The position numbers were made by a program, and so were the translations under genes. Shown here piece by piece: positions 41,672 through 52,162 of a stretch of 64,000 bases of DNA. The DNA is taken from contig NZ_AP024845.1 of the NCBI RefSeq assembly GCF_020892095.1, positions 1 to 64,000 on the forward strand. The letters are read 5' to 3'. The DNA is from Claveliimonas bilis (GTDB lineage Bacteria; Bacillota; Clostridia; Lachnospirales; Lachnospiraceae). Each line of letters opens with the position of its first letter. Position 1 is the stretch's first letter. The notes under the pieces are model-generated. The model ran no database searches and was not told the DNA's origin. It saw only the letters and a program-made list of their open reading frames with translations.

Positions 41672-43759
41672 TTATTCTGCAACGTCCTTCATGCTGAAGG
41701 AGAAACGTCCCATCTTATCTTTTCCAAGGCATACAACCTTTACTACATCTCCAAGTGTCAGTACATCTTCCACCTGTTTTACTCGTTCTTTGGAAAGCTT
41801 GGAAATGTGAACCATTCCCTCTTTACCTGGGGCAAACTCAAGGAATGCACCAAATTCTTTGATGCTGACCACTTTGCCTTCCAGTACCTGTCCGGCTTCA
41901 AAATCACTGACGATGATCTCGATCAGACGTTTCGCCCTCTCCATTCCTTTTGCTTCTGTTCCGCAGATGGATACAGCGCCATCGTCTGTGATATCGATCT
42001 TAACTCCAGTCTCCTCAATAATAGCGTTGATTGTCTTCCCTCTCTGGCCTACTACATCGCCAATCTTCTGAGGATCGATCTGCATCTGGATGATCTTCGG
42101 AGCATACGGTCCCACTTCCGGTCTCGGCTCGCTGATTGCCTTTGACATAACCTCATCAAGAATATAGGTACGCGCTTTCTTTGTAGCGGCGATTGCTTCC
42201 TCAATGATCGGTCTTGTCAATCCATGGATCTTAATATCCATCTGGATTGCTGTAATACCCTTATGTGTACCAGCCACCTTGAAGTCCATGTCTCCAAAGA
42301 AGTCTTCCAGTCCCTGGATGTCGGTCAGTACAAGATAATCGTCATCTGTATCTCCTGTCACGAGACCTGCGGAAATTCCTGCAACTGCAGAATGGATCGG
42401 TACTCCGGCAGCCATCAGAGACATGGATGATGCACAGATACTTGCCTGTGAAGTGGATCCATTGGATTCGAATGTCTCTGATACAGTACGGATCGCATAT
42501 GGAAATTCATTTTCATCCGGAAGTACTGGAACAAGGGCGCGCTCTGCTAAAGCCCCATGGCCGATCTCACGACGTCCCGGTCCTCTGGACGGTCTTGTCT
42601 CACCTACAGAGTAGGACGGGAAATTATAGTGATGCATATACCGCTTGGATGTCTCTGCCTCGTCCAGGCCATCCAGTCTCTGTGCCTCTGCAAGAGGAGC
42701 CAGAGTCGTAATAGTACAGATCTGTGTCTGTCCTCTTGTAAACATAGCAGAACCGTGTACTCTTGGGATCAGGTCGATCTCTGCTGAAAGAGGACGGATC
42801 TGGTCAATTGCTCTTCCGTCCGGACGCTTATGATCTTTCAGGATCATCTTACGTACCGTTTTCTTCTGATACTGATATACTGCCTCCGGAAGTTTTGCCA
42901 GCCACTCTTCATTATCTGCAAAGGCTTCTTCCAGTCTATCTGTAATCTGGCGGATGTTTTCCTCTCTTGTCTGTTTGTCATCTGTGAAGACTGCTTCTTC
43001 CATCTCCTGCGGAGTTACGATCTCCCGGATCGCTGCAAACAGTTCTTCCGGAACTGCAAAGCTTTCATAGGAATGCTTCGGCTTACCGCATTCTGCCACG
43101 ATCTGATCAATAAATGCGATCACCTTCTGATTCAGCTCATGAGCTGCATAGATTGCCTCGATCATGCGCTCTTCCGGAACTTCGTTTGCTCCTGCTTCGA
43201 TCATGATCACCTTTTCCTTCGTAGAAGCAACGGTAAGGGAAAGTTCTGAAACTTCCTTCTGTGCTGCTGTCGGATTGAATACAAATTCTCCATCAACCAG
43301 TCCTACCTGAGTAGTGGAAATCGGACCGTCAAAAGGAATATCTGAAATACAGGTTGCAATTGCTGCTCCCAGCATAGCTGTAAGCTCCGGTGAGCAGTCC
43401 TGATCTACAGACAACACAAGATTTTCCAGTGTAACATCATTCCGGTAATCTTTTGGGAAAAGAGGACGCATCGGGCGGTCAATCACACGGCAGGTAAGGA
43501 TCGCATTTTCAGATGCTTTCCCCTCACGTTTGTTAAATCCTCCCGGGATCTTTCCAACTGCGTACATTCTCTCATTATATTCTACACTTAAGGGAAAGAA
43601 ATCAATTCCCTCACGCGGCTTTTCTGACGCTGTGGCCGTACACAGCACTGTCGTATCCCCATAGTGCATTAAAACCGCACCGTTTGCCTGCTTTGCCACT
43701 CTGTCTACATCCACGCACAGAGTTCTTCCGGCTAATTCCATTTCATACTTCTTGTACAT
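41672..43759 (-). CDS. pnp: Polyribonucleotide nucleotidyltransferase (PNPase)
   Basis: A 695-residue 3'-5' phosphorolytic exoribonuclease. Two RNase PH domains (residues ~10-215 and ~310-530; e.g. VSRG-like RGQTQICTITTLAPL and TRPSRGPGRREIGHGALAER), then a KH domain (IGDVVGQRGKTINAIIEETG) and an S1 domain (GKVVSIKEFGAFLEFAPGKE). The ATG at 43759 has AAGGAG 6 nt upstream; the frame is open to 43774. It is downstream of rpsO, the conserved rpsO-pnp order, and its leader carries a long hairpin. Confidence 0.95.
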   Translation of the reverse strand: MYKKYEMELAGRTLCVDVDRVAKQANGAVLMHYGDTTVLCTATASEKPREGIDFFPLSVEYNERMYAVGKIPGGFNKREGKASENAILTCRVIDRPMRPLFPKDYRNDVTLENLVLSVDQDCSPELTAMLGAAIATCISDIPFDGPISTTQVGLVDGEFVFNPTAAQKEVSELSLTVASTKEKVIMIEAGANEVPEERMIEAIYAAHELNQKVIAFIDQIVAECGKPKHSYESFAVPEELFAAIREIVTPQEMEEAVFTDDKQTREENIRQITDRLEEAFADNEEWLAKLPEAVYQYQKKTVRKMILKDHKRPDGRAIDQIRPLSAEIDLIPRVHGSAMFTRGQTQICTITTLAPLAEAQRLDGLDEAETSKRYMHHYNFPSYSVGETRPSRGPGRREIGHGALAERALVPVLPDENEFPYAIRTVSETFESNGSTSQASICASSMSLMAAGVPIHSAVAGISAGLVTGDTDDDYLVLTDIQGLEDFFGDMDFKVAGTHKGITAIQMDIKIHGLTRPIIEEAIAATKKARTYILDEVMSKAISEPRPEVGPYAPKIIQMQIDPQKIGDVVGQRGKTINAIIEETGVKIDITDDGAVSICGTEAKGMERAKRLIEIIVSDFEAGQVLEGKVVSIKEFGAFLEFAPGKEGMVHISKLSKERVKQVEDVLTLGDVVKVVCLGKDKMGRFSFSMKDVAE

Positions 43760-43809
43760 GTCATTCTCCTTCATCTTACTTTTATGCTGCAGCAGGCAAT
43801 ACCGAAACT

Positions 43810-43846
43810 ACTGAAAAAAGTATTTGAGACAAATACTCTTTTCAGT
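43810..43846 (-). promoter_or_regulatory. Long hairpin in the pnp leader
   Basis: ACTGAAAAAAGTATTTG (43810-43826) pairs with CAAATACTCTTTTCAGT (43830-43846) across a 3-nt loop, 16 of 17 positions. Such leader hairpins are cut by RNase III and let PNPase repress itself in other bacteria. Confidence 0.65.
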
Positions 43847-43912
43847 GGTCTCGGGATTTTTCTCCCGCTCGCAGTCTAAAATATTATAGCATATACAGCT
43901 CTCATAAGCAAG

Positions 43913-43943
43913 AAAAAAGGGTGTCATACGGACACCCTTTTCC
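43913..43943 (-). terminator. Hairpin terminator between rpsO and pnp
   Basis: AAAAGGGTGTCC / GACACCCTTTTTT on the minus strand, about 30 bp after the rpsO stop; probably partial, since pnp lies behind it. Confidence 0.82.
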
Positions 43944-43969
43944 TAAGCCCTTTGAAATACCGGACAAAA

Positions 43970-44236
43970 TTATTTTCTAAGTCCAAGTCTTTCGATCAGT
44001 GCACGATATCTTTCGATATCTTTCTTTCTAAGATAAGCCAGAAGACCTCTTCTTTGACCAACCATTTTCAGAAGTCCTCTTCTGGAATGATGATCCTTCG
44101 GATTTGCCTTGAAATGATCTGTCAGGTCGTTGATTCTTGCTGTCAGAATTGCGATCTGCACTTCCGGAGATCCTGTATCTCCTTCTCCTCTTCCGTATTC
44201 AGCAATAATCTGTGCTTTCTGCTCTTTTGTTATCAT
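43970..44236 (-). CDS. rpsO: 30S ribosomal protein S15
   Basis: An 88-residue ribosomal protein, [18 protein letters not shown]-like (here [20 protein letters not shown]), then [20 protein letters not shown] and [13 protein letters not shown]. It binds 16S rRNA at the platform of the small subunit. AAGGAGG precedes the ATG. The 94-base leader is structured and may bind S15 for autoregulation. Confidence 0.97.
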   Translation of the reverse strand: MITKEQKAQIIAEYGRGEGDTGSPEVQIAILTARINDLTDHFKANPKDHHSRRGLLKMVGQRRGLLAYLRKKDIERYRALIERLGLRK

Positions 44237-44329
44237 TTTGTTTTCCTCCTTATATTCTTTCTACTTGGCCTGCATTAAGTAATGGTCGGAGTGATCCAGT
44301 TACCGAACACCGGCTGTTCATACCTGCCT

Positions 44330-44358
44330 AGTATAACACAGGACTTCTGTATTGTAAA
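44330..44358 (-). promoter_or_regulatory. Promoter of rpsO-pnp
   Basis: On the minus strand TTTACA (44353-44358), 17-bp spacer, TATACT (44330-44335). Confidence 0.72.
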
Positions 44359-44413
44359 CCTTTTCTTCAAATACTCTTCGCTTTTACCCAGATGCTTTTT
44401 CAAGCAGCCTTTT

Positions 44414-45352
44414 CTATTCCGGATATCCGGCCTTTTCCGCAAAAAACGCTTCGGCATGTGCAATATCTGCATTTACCTGATTTTTCATATCCTGAACATC
44501 TGCAAATTTCTTCTCCGGCCTGCAAAAATGCCTGATACGGATCTTTGTTTCTTTTCCGTACGCATCCCCGCTGTATCCGATCAGATAACTTTCCACCAGC
44601 ATACGCCCGCTGTCTGTCACAGTAGGTTTCACCCCTACATTTCCTATAGCATTGTACCAGATTCCGTCCATACAAATCTGCCCTAAATAAACGCCATTGG
44701 GCGGGAGGAGTTTCTCTTGGGGAGGCGCCACATTAATTGTGGGAAAACCCAGGGTTCTTCCAAGCTGTTTTCCGTGTTCTACGATCCCTGTCACACTGTA
44801 CGGATATCCAAGAAGAGTCTCTGCCAGAGACATATCCCCTTCTTTGAGTGCTTCACGGATATAACTGCTGCTGATCACACGTTCTCCATACCGTTCCTTC
44901 TCAATTACTTCCAGGTGATATCCGTATTCTTCCTGGTATTTTTCCAGCATACGCACATCTCCCTTCTTCCCATGACCAAAGTGAAAATCCGTTCCCACCA
45001 CGACATATGAGGCATGGAAGGTATCCGCCAGTATGTCCCGAATAAAATCCTCGGCTTCCATTTCACTGAATTTCTCGGTAAATGGACAGTCTACCAGAAA
45101 ATCAACCTTTCCTTCCAGATGATCTGCCCTTTCCTCCTTTGTCATCAGCACTTTACCGGGCATGTGCATCCTCTCGCGAAGAGGAAGCATATCAAAAGCA
45201 CATACAATGCTTCTTACCCCTTCTGTCTTTGCATATTCACGTACTCTTTCCACCAGCTTTTGATGTCCTCTGTGAAGCCCGTCAAATTTTCCCAGCGTCA
45301 CAGCACTTCTCTCTCCACAGCTGTAGGATTCAATTCCTCTTATATACTGCAT
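44414..45352 (-). CDS. ribF: Riboflavin kinase / FAD synthetase
   Basis: A 312-residue bifunctional enzyme. N-terminal FMN adenylyltransferase: VTLGKFDGLHRGHQKLVERV and VVGTDFHFGHGKKGDVRML. C-terminal riboflavin kinase: GRTLGFPTINVAPPQEKLLP and NGVYLGQI..WYNAIGNVGVKPT. It converts riboflavin to FMN and FAD. It follows truB by 27 bp, the usual truB-ribF order. The ATG at 45352 is preferred over 45367 for its upstream GGAAGGG. Confidence 0.94.
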   Translation of the reverse strand: MQYIRGIESYSCGERSAVTLGKFDGLHRGHQKLVERVREYAKTEGVRSIVCAFDMLPLRERMHMPGKVLMTKEERADHLEGKVDFLVDCPFTEKFSEMEAEDFIRDILADTFHASYVVVGTDFHFGHGKKGDVRMLEKYQEEYGYHLEVIEKERYGERVISSSYIREALKEGDMSLAETLLGYPYSVTGIVEHGKQLGRTLGFPTINVAPPQEKLLPPNGVYLGQICMDGIWYNAIGNVGVKPTVTDSGRMLVESYLIGYSGDAYGKETKIRIRHFCRPEKKFADVQDMKNQVNADIAHAEAFFAEKAGYPE

Positions 45353-45379
45353 ATCTATCCCTTCCATCGTCGTCTGCTT

Positions 45380-46285
45380 CTATTGCCTGTCATTTAAAAA
45401 CATCTTTTCTGTCTCAAATCGTTCTGTCTTCCCGCTGTACCGGTAAAGCGCAATAAAGTTTCCCTCTCTGTTATACATTCTCACCAGCTCTTTATCATCG
45501 GGTTTTTCTTTTAAATGAGGGATGAAAAAACTGTTGCCATTATACAGAAACCTTTCTTCCTCTTTTCCTACAGTGATCTTACGATACTTTCTGAAAAAAT
45601 GGTCAACCGGAAGAAGGATTTCATTAAGTGTTCCTTCCTCCATATGATTCTGTATTTCTCCCAGAGTAAGGCTGTTTTCAATGGACAGTTCCCCCACCCT
45701 GGTTCTTTTCAGTTTCTCCATGCATCCTCCGGTTCCAAGTACACCGCCAATATCATTGCACAGTGTACGAATATAGGTACCTTTGGAACAGGAAACCTCC
45801 ATCCATACCCGGGGAAGTTCTATCTTTTCTATCTTTATGTCATGGATCACAACTTTCCTTGCGGAGCGTTCTACTGTCTTCCCTTCCCGTGCAAGTTCAT
45901 ACAGCTTTTTCCCATTTACTTTGAGCGCTGAATACATAGGCGGTACCTGTTCATATTCCCCCTCAAATTTCAGGATTGCTTCTTTCACTTGACTTTCTGT
46001 CAAATGACTGACAGATCGACTCTCCAGACAGCTGCCGGAAACATCCTGTGTATCTGTCGTCTGACCAAGAAGCAGCACCGTCCTGTATGTTTTGCTTCTG
46101 TCTGTCAAAAGACTGCATATTTTTGTAGCACTTCCGAGGCATATGGGAAGGACGCCTTCCGCATCCGGATCAAGCGTCCCTGTATGGCCGATTTTTTTTT
46201 GTTTCGTAATTCCCCGAAGTTTTGCAACAACATCGTGGGAAGTGTATCCCTTTTCTTTATACACATTTAATATTCCGTGTATCAT
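45380..46285 (-). CDS. truB: tRNA pseudouridine(55) synthase TruB
   Basis: A 301-residue enzyme making pseudouridine 55 in the T-loop of tRNAs. GILNVYKEKGYTSHDVVAKL and KKIGHTGTLDPDAEGVLPIC contain the catalytic aspartate; SCSKGTYIRTLCNDIGGVLG is the second core motif. A short PUA-like C-terminal end follows. 3 bp separate it from the nrnA stop. Confidence 0.94.
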   Translation of the reverse strand: MIHGILNVYKEKGYTSHDVVAKLRGITKQKKIGHTGTLDPDAEGVLPICLGSATKICSLLTDRSKTYRTVLLLGQTTDTQDVSGSCLESRSVSHLTESQVKEAILKFEGEYEQVPPMYSALKVNGKKLYELAREGKTVERSARKVVIHDIKIEKIELPRVWMEVSCSKGTYIRTLCNDIGGVLGTGGCMEKLKRTRVGELSIENSLTLGEIQNHMEEGTLNEILLPVDHFFRKYRKITVGKEEERFLYNGNSFFIPHLKEKPDDKELVRMYNREGNFIALYRYSGKTERFETEKMFLNDRQ

Positions 46286-46288
46286 CTG

Positions 46289-47272
46289 TTATGCCTCACT
46301 CTTTGTTTTCTCTTTTGGTCCAAGCTGCAGTGCAATCTGCTTTGACAGATTGTTAATGACATCATGTACCGTTCCCGGCATAGTGAAGCCCGCAGCTCGC
46401 ACATGTCCGCCTCCGCCGAAGTACCTGGCAATCCTGCTCACATCAACCTTTTCTTTGGAACGCAGACTCACCTTATATACATTCGGTTCCAGCTCATACA
46501 TAAAAATTGCGACCTCTACTCCTTTTGTCACACGAAGCTGGCTGACAATTCCTTCCAGCTCTTTTGCAGTCACACCATAAAACTGCATGACTGCCTTCGT
46601 CAATGAAGTGAAAATACACGCCCCATCCATAAACACAATACTTTCCAGCAGCGCTCGCCCCAAAATCTGATTCTGTGCATATGTTTTTTCATAAAAAGTA
46701 TGCTCGATCAGTGCCGGGGCGTTGATCCCCCTGGAAAGAAGATCTGCCGCCGCCCTCAACGTATCCGGACTTGTGCAGGAATACTGAAATACACCGGTAT
46801 CATGAACGATCCCCATATAAAGTGCTTCCGCCACTGTTTCCTCAATCTTCTCCTTATCCAGCAGACGATATACCAGCTCTGAAGTGGAACTTGCATCCGG
46901 CACAATATAATTTTCATCCGCAAATTCAGTGTTGCTGATATGATGGTCGATACATAAAGTGGTTCCGGCATTTTGGAATAATGGGACGGAAAATCCAAGT
47001 CTTTCTTTGTCGCCGCAGTCCAGACAGATAAACAGATCATATTGTTTCTCCTCCGGAATGCTGTGCCGTATATGTTCAGTTCCTCTGATTACCTGGAATG
47101 TCTCCGGGATTTGTTCGAGATAAAGATCAACTTCTATATTCTCATAGTTTTGTTTCAGGTAAAGATACAGCCCTGTGCAGGAGCCGATACAGTCCCCGTC
47201 CGGACGCTCATGGCCTCCGATTGCAACAGAAGTCTTACCCTTCAGGATTTCCTTCCATTTATTTTGATTCAT
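46289..47272 (-). CDS. nrnA: DHH-family oligoribonuclease/pAp phosphatase (NrnA-like)
   Basis: A 327-residue DHH-DHHA1 phosphoesterase. The DHH domain has IGGHERPDGDCIGSCTGLYL, DLFICLDCGD and CIDHHISNTEFAD; the DHHA1 domain has FGGGGHVRAAGFTMPG. NrnA degrades nanoRNAs and dephosphorylates pAp. The ATG at 47272 has GGAG 6 nt upstream and overlaps the rbfA end. It lies between rbfA and truB, the standard position in this operon. Confidence 0.9.
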   Translation of the reverse strand: MNQNKWKEILKGKTSVAIGGHERPDGDCIGSCTGLYLYLKQNYENIEVDLYLEQIPETFQVIRGTEHIRHSIPEEKQYDLFICLDCGDKERLGFSVPLFQNAGTTLCIDHHISNTEFADENYIVPDASSTSELVYRLLDKEKIEETVAEALYMGIVHDTGVFQYSCTSPDTLRAAADLLSRGINAPALIEHTFYEKTYAQNQILGRALLESIVFMDGACIFTSLTKAVMQFYGVTAKELEGIVSQLRVTKGVEVAIFMYELEPNVYKVSLRSKEKVDVSRIARYFGGGGHVRAAGFTMPGTVHDVINNLSKQIALQLGPKEKTKSEA

Positions 47273-47645
47273 CCGCATCTCCTTTTGAATCCAGACCTTT
47301 GGTTACATCATCAATCTTTTTTGACATATTTACGCCGTACTCAATGGACTGATCCAGAATAAAGCGTATTTCCGGAGTATTTCTCATATTCAGACTATGT
47401 GCGAGTTCCCGGCGGATATATCCTTCTGCACTCTTAAGGCCCGCAACTGTGTCCTCCTGGGCTTTTTTGTCCCCGAGAACACTGATATAGGCTTTACATG
47501 TTTTCAGATCAGGAGCAACCTCCACCGCAACCACAGAAGTCCAGGGAGCGATCCTGGGATCCTTGATCCCTGATCGCAAAATATTGGAAAGCTCCTTTTG
47601 AACTTCTGTATTAATTCTTGTATTTTTGATACTGTTTTTTCTCAT
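47259..47645 (-). CDS. rbfA: Ribosome-binding factor A
   Basis: A 128-residue KH-fold protein for maturation of the 30S subunit: NTEVQKELSNILRSGIKDPR, then VVAVEVAPDLKTCKAYISVL and RRELAHSLNMRNTPEIRFIL. The frame is open to 47678; the ATG at 47645 (MRKNSIKNTRIN) is the family's usual start. Confidence 0.93.
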   Translation of the reverse strand: MRKNSIKNTRINTEVQKELSNILRSGIKDPRIAPWTSVVAVEVAPDLKTCKAYISVLGDKKAQEDTVAGLKSAEGYIRRELAHSLNMRNTPEIRFILDQSIEYGVNMSKKIDDVTKGLDSKGDADESK

Positions 47646-47682
47646 TAATCTTTCATCTCCTTTCGGAGGACAAGGCAAAACC

Positions 47683-50319
47683 CTATCTTGGGATTTCTAC
47701 CATTTTGAAGGATTCTACCTGGTCACCTTCTTTGATATCATTATAATTTTCAAATACGAATCCGCATTCGTATCCTGCTCTTACTTCTTTTACATCATCT
47801 TTAAATCTCTTCAGGGAAGCAAGCTTTCCGTCATAGATCACAATGCCGTCACGCATAATTCTTGTCTGGCAGTCTCTTTCAAATGTACCGTCCAGAACAT
47901 AAGCACCTGCAATTGTTCCCACACCGGAAGCTTTAAATGTCTGACGCACTTCAGCGTGGCCAAGTACTTTCTCCTCAAATACCGGATCAAGCATACCTTT
48001 CATAGCTGCTTCCACGTCTTCGATCGCATTATAGATAACACGATACAGACGGATGTCAACTCCTTCTCTTTCAGCTGTCTCTTTGGCTGTTGCATCCGGA
48101 CGGACATTAAATCCGATAATGATCGCATTGGATGCCGATGCAAGGCTGACGTCAGATTCATTGATCGCTCCGACTCCTCCGTGAATGATCTTCACAACAA
48201 CCTCATCATTTGACAGTTTCAGAAGACTCTGCTTGATAGCTTCCACAGATCCCTGCACATCTGCCTTTACAACGATGCCGAGTTCTTTTAAGTTTCCTTC
48301 CTGGATCTGCGTAAACAGATCATCCAGAGAAAGCTTGGATTTTGTTTCTTCCAGAAGCTTCACTTTACTCTGAGAAATGAATGTTTCCGCAAAGTTTCTT
48401 GCCTCTTTCTCATTCTTGCATCCCACGAAGACTTCTCCTGCATTAGGAACATCGTTCAGTCCGAGAATTTCCACCGGCATGGACGGTCCCGCTTCTTTCA
48501 CACGTCTTCCTTTATCGTCCATCATTGCTCTTACTTTTCCGTAAGCGCTTCCGGCTGCAATAGGATCCCCTACTCTTAAGGTACCTTTCTGTACGAGTAC
48601 GGTTGCCACGGATCCTTTTCCTTTATCCAGCTGCGCTTCTATTACAAGCCCTCTTGCGCGTCGGTTCGGATTGGCCTTCAGCTCCAGCATTTCCGCTGTC
48701 AGGATCAGCATTTCCATAAGATCTTCCAGCCCTTCTCCCGTTTTTGCGGAAACCGGAACAAAAACAGTACTTCCGCCCCAGTCTTCCGGGATCAGCTCAT
48801 ATTCTGCCAGCTCCTGCTTTACTCTGTCAATATTGGCGCTTGGCTTATCAATCTTATTGACTGCAACCACGATCTCTATACCTGCCGCTTTGGCATGGTT
48901 GATCGCCTCCACTGTCTGAGGCATAACACCATCGTCTGCCGCCACAACAAGAATGGCGATATCTGTAGAATTAGCGCCGCGCATACGCATTGCAGTAAAC
49001 GCTTCATGTCCCGGCGTGTCAAGGAACGTAATCTTTTCTCCGTTTACTTCTGCCACATATGCACCGATATGCTGTGTGATTCCTCCGGCTTCTCTGTCAA
49101 TCACATTTGTGTGGCGGATTGCATCAAGAAGGGAAGTCTTTCCATGGTCAACATGCCCCATAACACAGACAACCGGAGGACGCTTTTTCATCTTCTTTTC
49201 GTCCTCTTCATCCTCTTTCAGAAGTTCTTCAATAACATCCACTACTTCTTCTTTCTCACAGAGAATGTCAAATTCCAGCGCGATTTCTTCTGCCGTTTCA
49301 TAATCCACTTCCTGATTCACTGTAACGATCTTGCCCTGCATAAACAGCTTTTTGACAATAGCCGACGGAACAACTTTCATCTTATCAGCCAGCTCCTGAA
49401 TAGTCAGCACTTCCGGAATCACAATAGATTTGATCGTCTCTTCCTGTTTCTGCTCTTTATGCTGAGGTTTTTGCATCTGCGGTTTCTGTTCCTGCTTCTG
49501 CTTTCTTCCCTTTGGCATTCTGTCTTCATCATCGTTTCTGTAATCTTTTTTCTTATAGTCGTCTTTGCCTTTATTCTTATTTCTCTGCGGCTTCTGTCCT
49601 TCCAGAGCCGGCGCCGGGATTGACTGTCCGCGTCTTTGCTGACGGTCTTTATTATCCCCGAATCTTCCGCCCTGATCTCTCCTGTCTTCTCTTCTATCAT
49701 CTCTTCTGTCGCCAGATGGTCTTCCTGTGCCTCTTCCGCGGTTTCTGTCGCCGGGCTCTCTTCTGTCTTCTCTTTTCTCTTCTCTTCTGTCATCTCTTCT
49801 GTCACCGGACGGTCTTACCGGACGGCCCTGACGCTGGCGGTCTGCCTGCCCAAAGGACGGACGGCCTCCCTGGGAGCGCTCTTGCTGACCCTGTGCAGGA
49901 CGATTTCCTTGCGGACGCTCTGCCTGATTCTGTACCGGGCGGCTTCCCTGGGAACGCTCTGCCTGACCCTGTGCAGGACGGTTCCCTTGCGGACGCTCTG
50001 CCTGATTCTGTACCGGGCGGCTTCCCTGGGAACGCTCTTGCTGACCCTGTGCAGGACGGTTCCCCTGCGGGCGCCCCTGACGGTTTCCGGGTTTGCTGTC
50101 CCTTAAATTCTGCGGACGGAATACATGAACGATATTCTTTTTCTTCGGCCCTTCTTCTTTCTTTTTCCCGAATGCCTTGCGAAGCATCTCAGTATCTTCG
50201 TCTTCCAAAGCACTCATATGGCTTTTAACTTCTATATTTTTTTCTGCAAGAAACTCCATCAGCTCTTTGCTTGTTTTGCCGAGTTCCTTTGCAAGTTCAT
50301 ATACTTTGATTTTTGACAT
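47683..50319 (-). CDS. infB: Translation initiation factor IF-2
   Basis: An 878-residue GTPase that brings initiator tRNA to the ribosome. The N-terminus has an IF2_N domain ([20 protein letters not shown]), then a ~200-residue low-complexity R/Q/G/D-rich region with 26-residue repeats ([20 protein letters not shown] type), a second IF2_N, and the GTPase core: G1 [18 protein letters not shown]3 [14 protein letters not shown]4 VNKIDKP. The C-terminal domains are complete. The repeats are perfect or nearly so in DNA, at about 49.86-50.08 kb. Confidence 0.96.
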   Translation of the reverse strand: MSKIKVYELAKELGKTSKELMEFLAEKNIEVKSHMSALEDEDTEMLRKAFGKKKEEGPKKKNIVHVFRPQNLRDSKPGNRQGRPQGNRPAQGQQERSQGSRPVQNQAERPQGNRPAQGQAERSQGSRPVQNQAERPQGNRPAQGQQERSQGGRPSFGQADRQRQGRPVRPSGDRRDDRREEKREDRREPGDRNRGRGTGRPSGDRRDDRREDRRDQGGRFGDNKDRQQRRGQSIPAPALEGQKPQRNKNKGKDDYKKKDYRNDDEDRMPKGRKQKQEQKPQMQKPQHKEQKQEETIKSIVIPEVLTIQELADKMKVVPSAIVKKLFMQGKIVTVNQEVDYETAEEIALEFDILCEKEEVVDVIEELLKEDEEDEKKMKKRPPVVCVMGHVDHGKTSLLDAIRHTNVIDREAGGITQHIGAYVAEVNGEKITFLDTPGHEAFTAMRMRGANSTDIAILVVAADDGVMPQTVEAINHAKAAGIEIVVAVNKIDKPSANIDRVKQELAEYELIPEDWGGSTVFVPVSAKTGEGLEDLMEMLILTAEMLELKANPNRRARGLVIEAQLDKGKGSVATVLVQKGTLRVGDPIAAGSAYGKVRAMMDDKGRRVKEAGPSMPVEILGLNDVPNAGEVFVGCKNEKEARNFAETFISQSKVKLLEETKSKLSLDDLFTQIQEGNLKELGIVVKADVQGSVEAIKQSLLKLSNDEVVVKIIHGGVGAINESDVSLASASNAIIIGFNVRPDATAKETAEREGVDIRLYRVIYNAIEDVEAAMKGMLDPVFEEKVLGHAEVRQTFKASGVGTIAGAYVLDGTFERDCQTRIMRDGIVIYDGKLASLKRFKDDVKEVRAGYECGFVFENYNDIKEGDQVESFKMVEIPR

Positions 50320-50354
50320 ACAACCTACCTCCTCTATGCAACTTCTGTTATCTC

Positions 50355-50660
50355 TTAAGCATCCAAATGTCTCATAATTCCTTTTGCAAATCCCGCGTCC
50401 AATACCGCAAGAGATGCTCTGAACTCTTTTCCCATTGCATGGCCCAAGGTATCTTTATCTTCGTAAAAATAAATTGGAACATGATAATAATCGCACATAT
50501 TCCGGAATTTTTTCTTTGTATTCTCGGATGCATCCCCGGCTACAATTACCAAAGCAGCCCTTCCGGTTTTCACTTCTTTTTCCGTACAAAACTCTCCGCT
50601 CACTGTTTTCCCGGCTTTAGTTGCCAGACTGATCATGGACAGCGCTTTATTCTGTATCAA
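50355..50660 (-). CDS. Ribosomal protein L7Ae-like RNA-binding protein (YlxQ)
   Basis: A 101-residue protein of the L7Ae/L30e family: [20 protein letters not shown], then [20 protein letters not shown] and YKVPIY-like [13 protein letters not shown] with LGHAMGKE. It binds kink-turn RNA. It is standard between rnpM (ylxR) and infB in Bacillota. It overlaps rnpM by 14 bp. Confidence 0.88.
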   Translation of the reverse strand: MIQNKALSMISLATKAGKTVSGEFCTEKEVKTGRAALVIVAGDASENTKKKFRNMCDYYHVPIYFYEDKDTLGHAMGKEFRASLAVLDAGFAKGIMRHLDA

Positions 50661-50925
50661 TTTCTCTCATCTCCCTTTCCAGTGTTTCATACACTTCTCT
50701 GGGAATTGCCTGTTGAAAAGACCGTTCCAGGCCTTTTCCCTTTATTGCTTTTTCCAGACATGCTCTGGAAGGACACAGGTAAGCGCCTCTCCCATTCTTT
50801 TTTCCGGTAGCATCCAGTAAAAACTCTCCTTCAGAGGTTCTGATAACCCGAAGCATTTCCTTTTTACTCTTCATTTCCTGACACCCTACACATTTGCGCA
50901 TAGGAACTTTTTTGTTACTGCTCAA
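50647..50925 (-). CDS. rnpM: RNase P modulator RnpM (YlxR, DUF448)
   Basis: A 92-residue protein, PMRKCVGCQEMKSKKEMLRV, then LDATGKKNGRGAYLCPSRAC. This is the YlxR family, shown in Bacillus subtilis to bind and slow RNase P. It lies 8 bp after nusA in the operon. Confidence 0.9.
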   Translation of the reverse strand: MSSNKKVPMRKCVGCQEMKSKKEMLRVIRTSEGEFLLDATGKKNGRGAYLCPSRACLEKAIKGKGLERSFQQAIPREVYETLEREMREIDTE

Positions 50926-50933
50926 CTTATCAC

Positions 50934-52145
50934 CTATTCTTCATATTCCTGAAATTCGATTTCTTCTGCTTCTTCCTGGCTGTCGTAATCTTCTTCGTAG
51001 GATTCCGGATACTCTTCTTCATAAGTATTTTCATCGTATCCGTCCTCGTATACTTCTTCTTCGTATACCCCTTCGCCAAGCTCCATATAATTTTCCGGAA
51101 GCTCTCCTGATTCAATGGCCTGTGTCTCGCTCTTAATATCGATTTTGTATCCGGTCAGACGTGCTGCAAGTCTTGCGTTCTGTCCTTCTTTACCAATCGC
51201 AAGAGAAAGCTGGTAATCCGGCACGATAACGCTTGCTGTCTTATCATCAGGATCAGCCATAACAGAAATTACCTTCGCGGGACTTAATGCGTTCTCGATC
51301 AAAATTCCCGGGTTGTCACTCCAGTTGATAATATCGATCTTCTCGCCGCGCAGTTCATTGACAATTGCGTTTACTCTTGCCCCGTTCATTCCGACACAGG
51401 CTCCCACGGGATCCACATCCGGATCGTTGGACCATACTGCAATCTTTGTACGGCTTCCTGCCTCTCTGGCAATGCTCTTGATCTCCACGATGCCGTCTTT
51501 CACCTCTGTCACTTCTGCTTCAAACAATCTCTTTACAAGCTCCGGATGGGTACGGGATACAAGGATCTTAGGACCTTTTGTTGTATTTTTTACTTCAACC
51601 ACATACAGCTTGATTCTCTCGGTAGGCTTGAACACCTCGCCTTTTACCTGTTCATTTTCCGTGAGCATGGCGTCTGCCTTTCCAAGATTGATGCTGACAT
51701 TTTTTCCGACATAACGCTGTACGATACCGGTTACAATATCCCTCTCTTTTTCAAAATACTGATCGTATACCACTTTTCTTTCTTCTTCACGGATCTTCTG
51801 AAGGATCAGGTTCTTGGCATTCTGTGTCGCAATACGGCCGAAGGATTTGGACTCAACCGGGATCTGTACAATATCGCCCAGCTCAAATTTGCTGTCGATC
51901 ATCTTTGCGTCAGCCAGACTGATCTGCTCCACTTTATCCTCTACTTCCTCTACCACTGTCTTTTCCTGGATCAGCTGGTAATCACAGGTTTCTCTGTCCA
52001 TGATCACCTTGATGTTGTCTGCTTTTCCAAAATGATTTTTGCAGGCATTGATCAGAGAATTTTCGATGGCATCCATCAGGGTATCCTTGCTGATGTCCTT
52101 TTCCTTTTCTAAAATATTCAACGCTTCTAATAATTCTGTGTTCAT
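50934..52145 (-). CDS. nusA: Transcription termination/antitermination protein NusA
   Basis: A 403-residue RNA polymerase-binding factor. The N-terminal domain ([20 protein letters not shown]) is followed by S1 ([20 protein letters not shown]) and two KH domains ([20 protein letters not shown] and [20 protein letters not shown]). A very acidic C-terminal tail ([20 protein letters not shown]) follows; proteins of this group lack the repeats of the Escherichia form. Confidence 0.95.
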   Translation of the reverse strand: MNTELLEALNILEKEKDISKDTLMDAIENSLINACKNHFGKADNIKVIMDRETCDYQLIQEKTVVEEVEDKVEQISLADAKMIDSKFELGDIVQIPVESKSFGRIATQNAKNLILQKIREEERKVVYDQYFEKERDIVTGIVQRYVGKNVSINLGKADAMLTENEQVKGEVFKPTERIKLYVVEVKNTTKGPKILVSRTHPELVKRLFEAEVTEVKDGIVEIKSIAREAGSRTKIAVWSNDPDVDPVGACVGMNGARVNAIVNELRGEKIDIINWSDNPGILIENALSPAKVISVMADPDDKTASVIVPDYQLSLAIGKEGQNARLAARLTGYKIDIKSETQAIESGELPENYMELGEGVYEEEVYEDGYDENTYEEEYPESYEEDYDSQEEAEEIEFQEYEE

Positions 52146-52162
52146 GTGACTTTCCTCCTAAA

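Noticed and set aside
49512-50228. Long plus-strand open frames opposite infB
   Set aside because: They are mirror images of the R/Q/G repeats of IF-2 and have no start signals.
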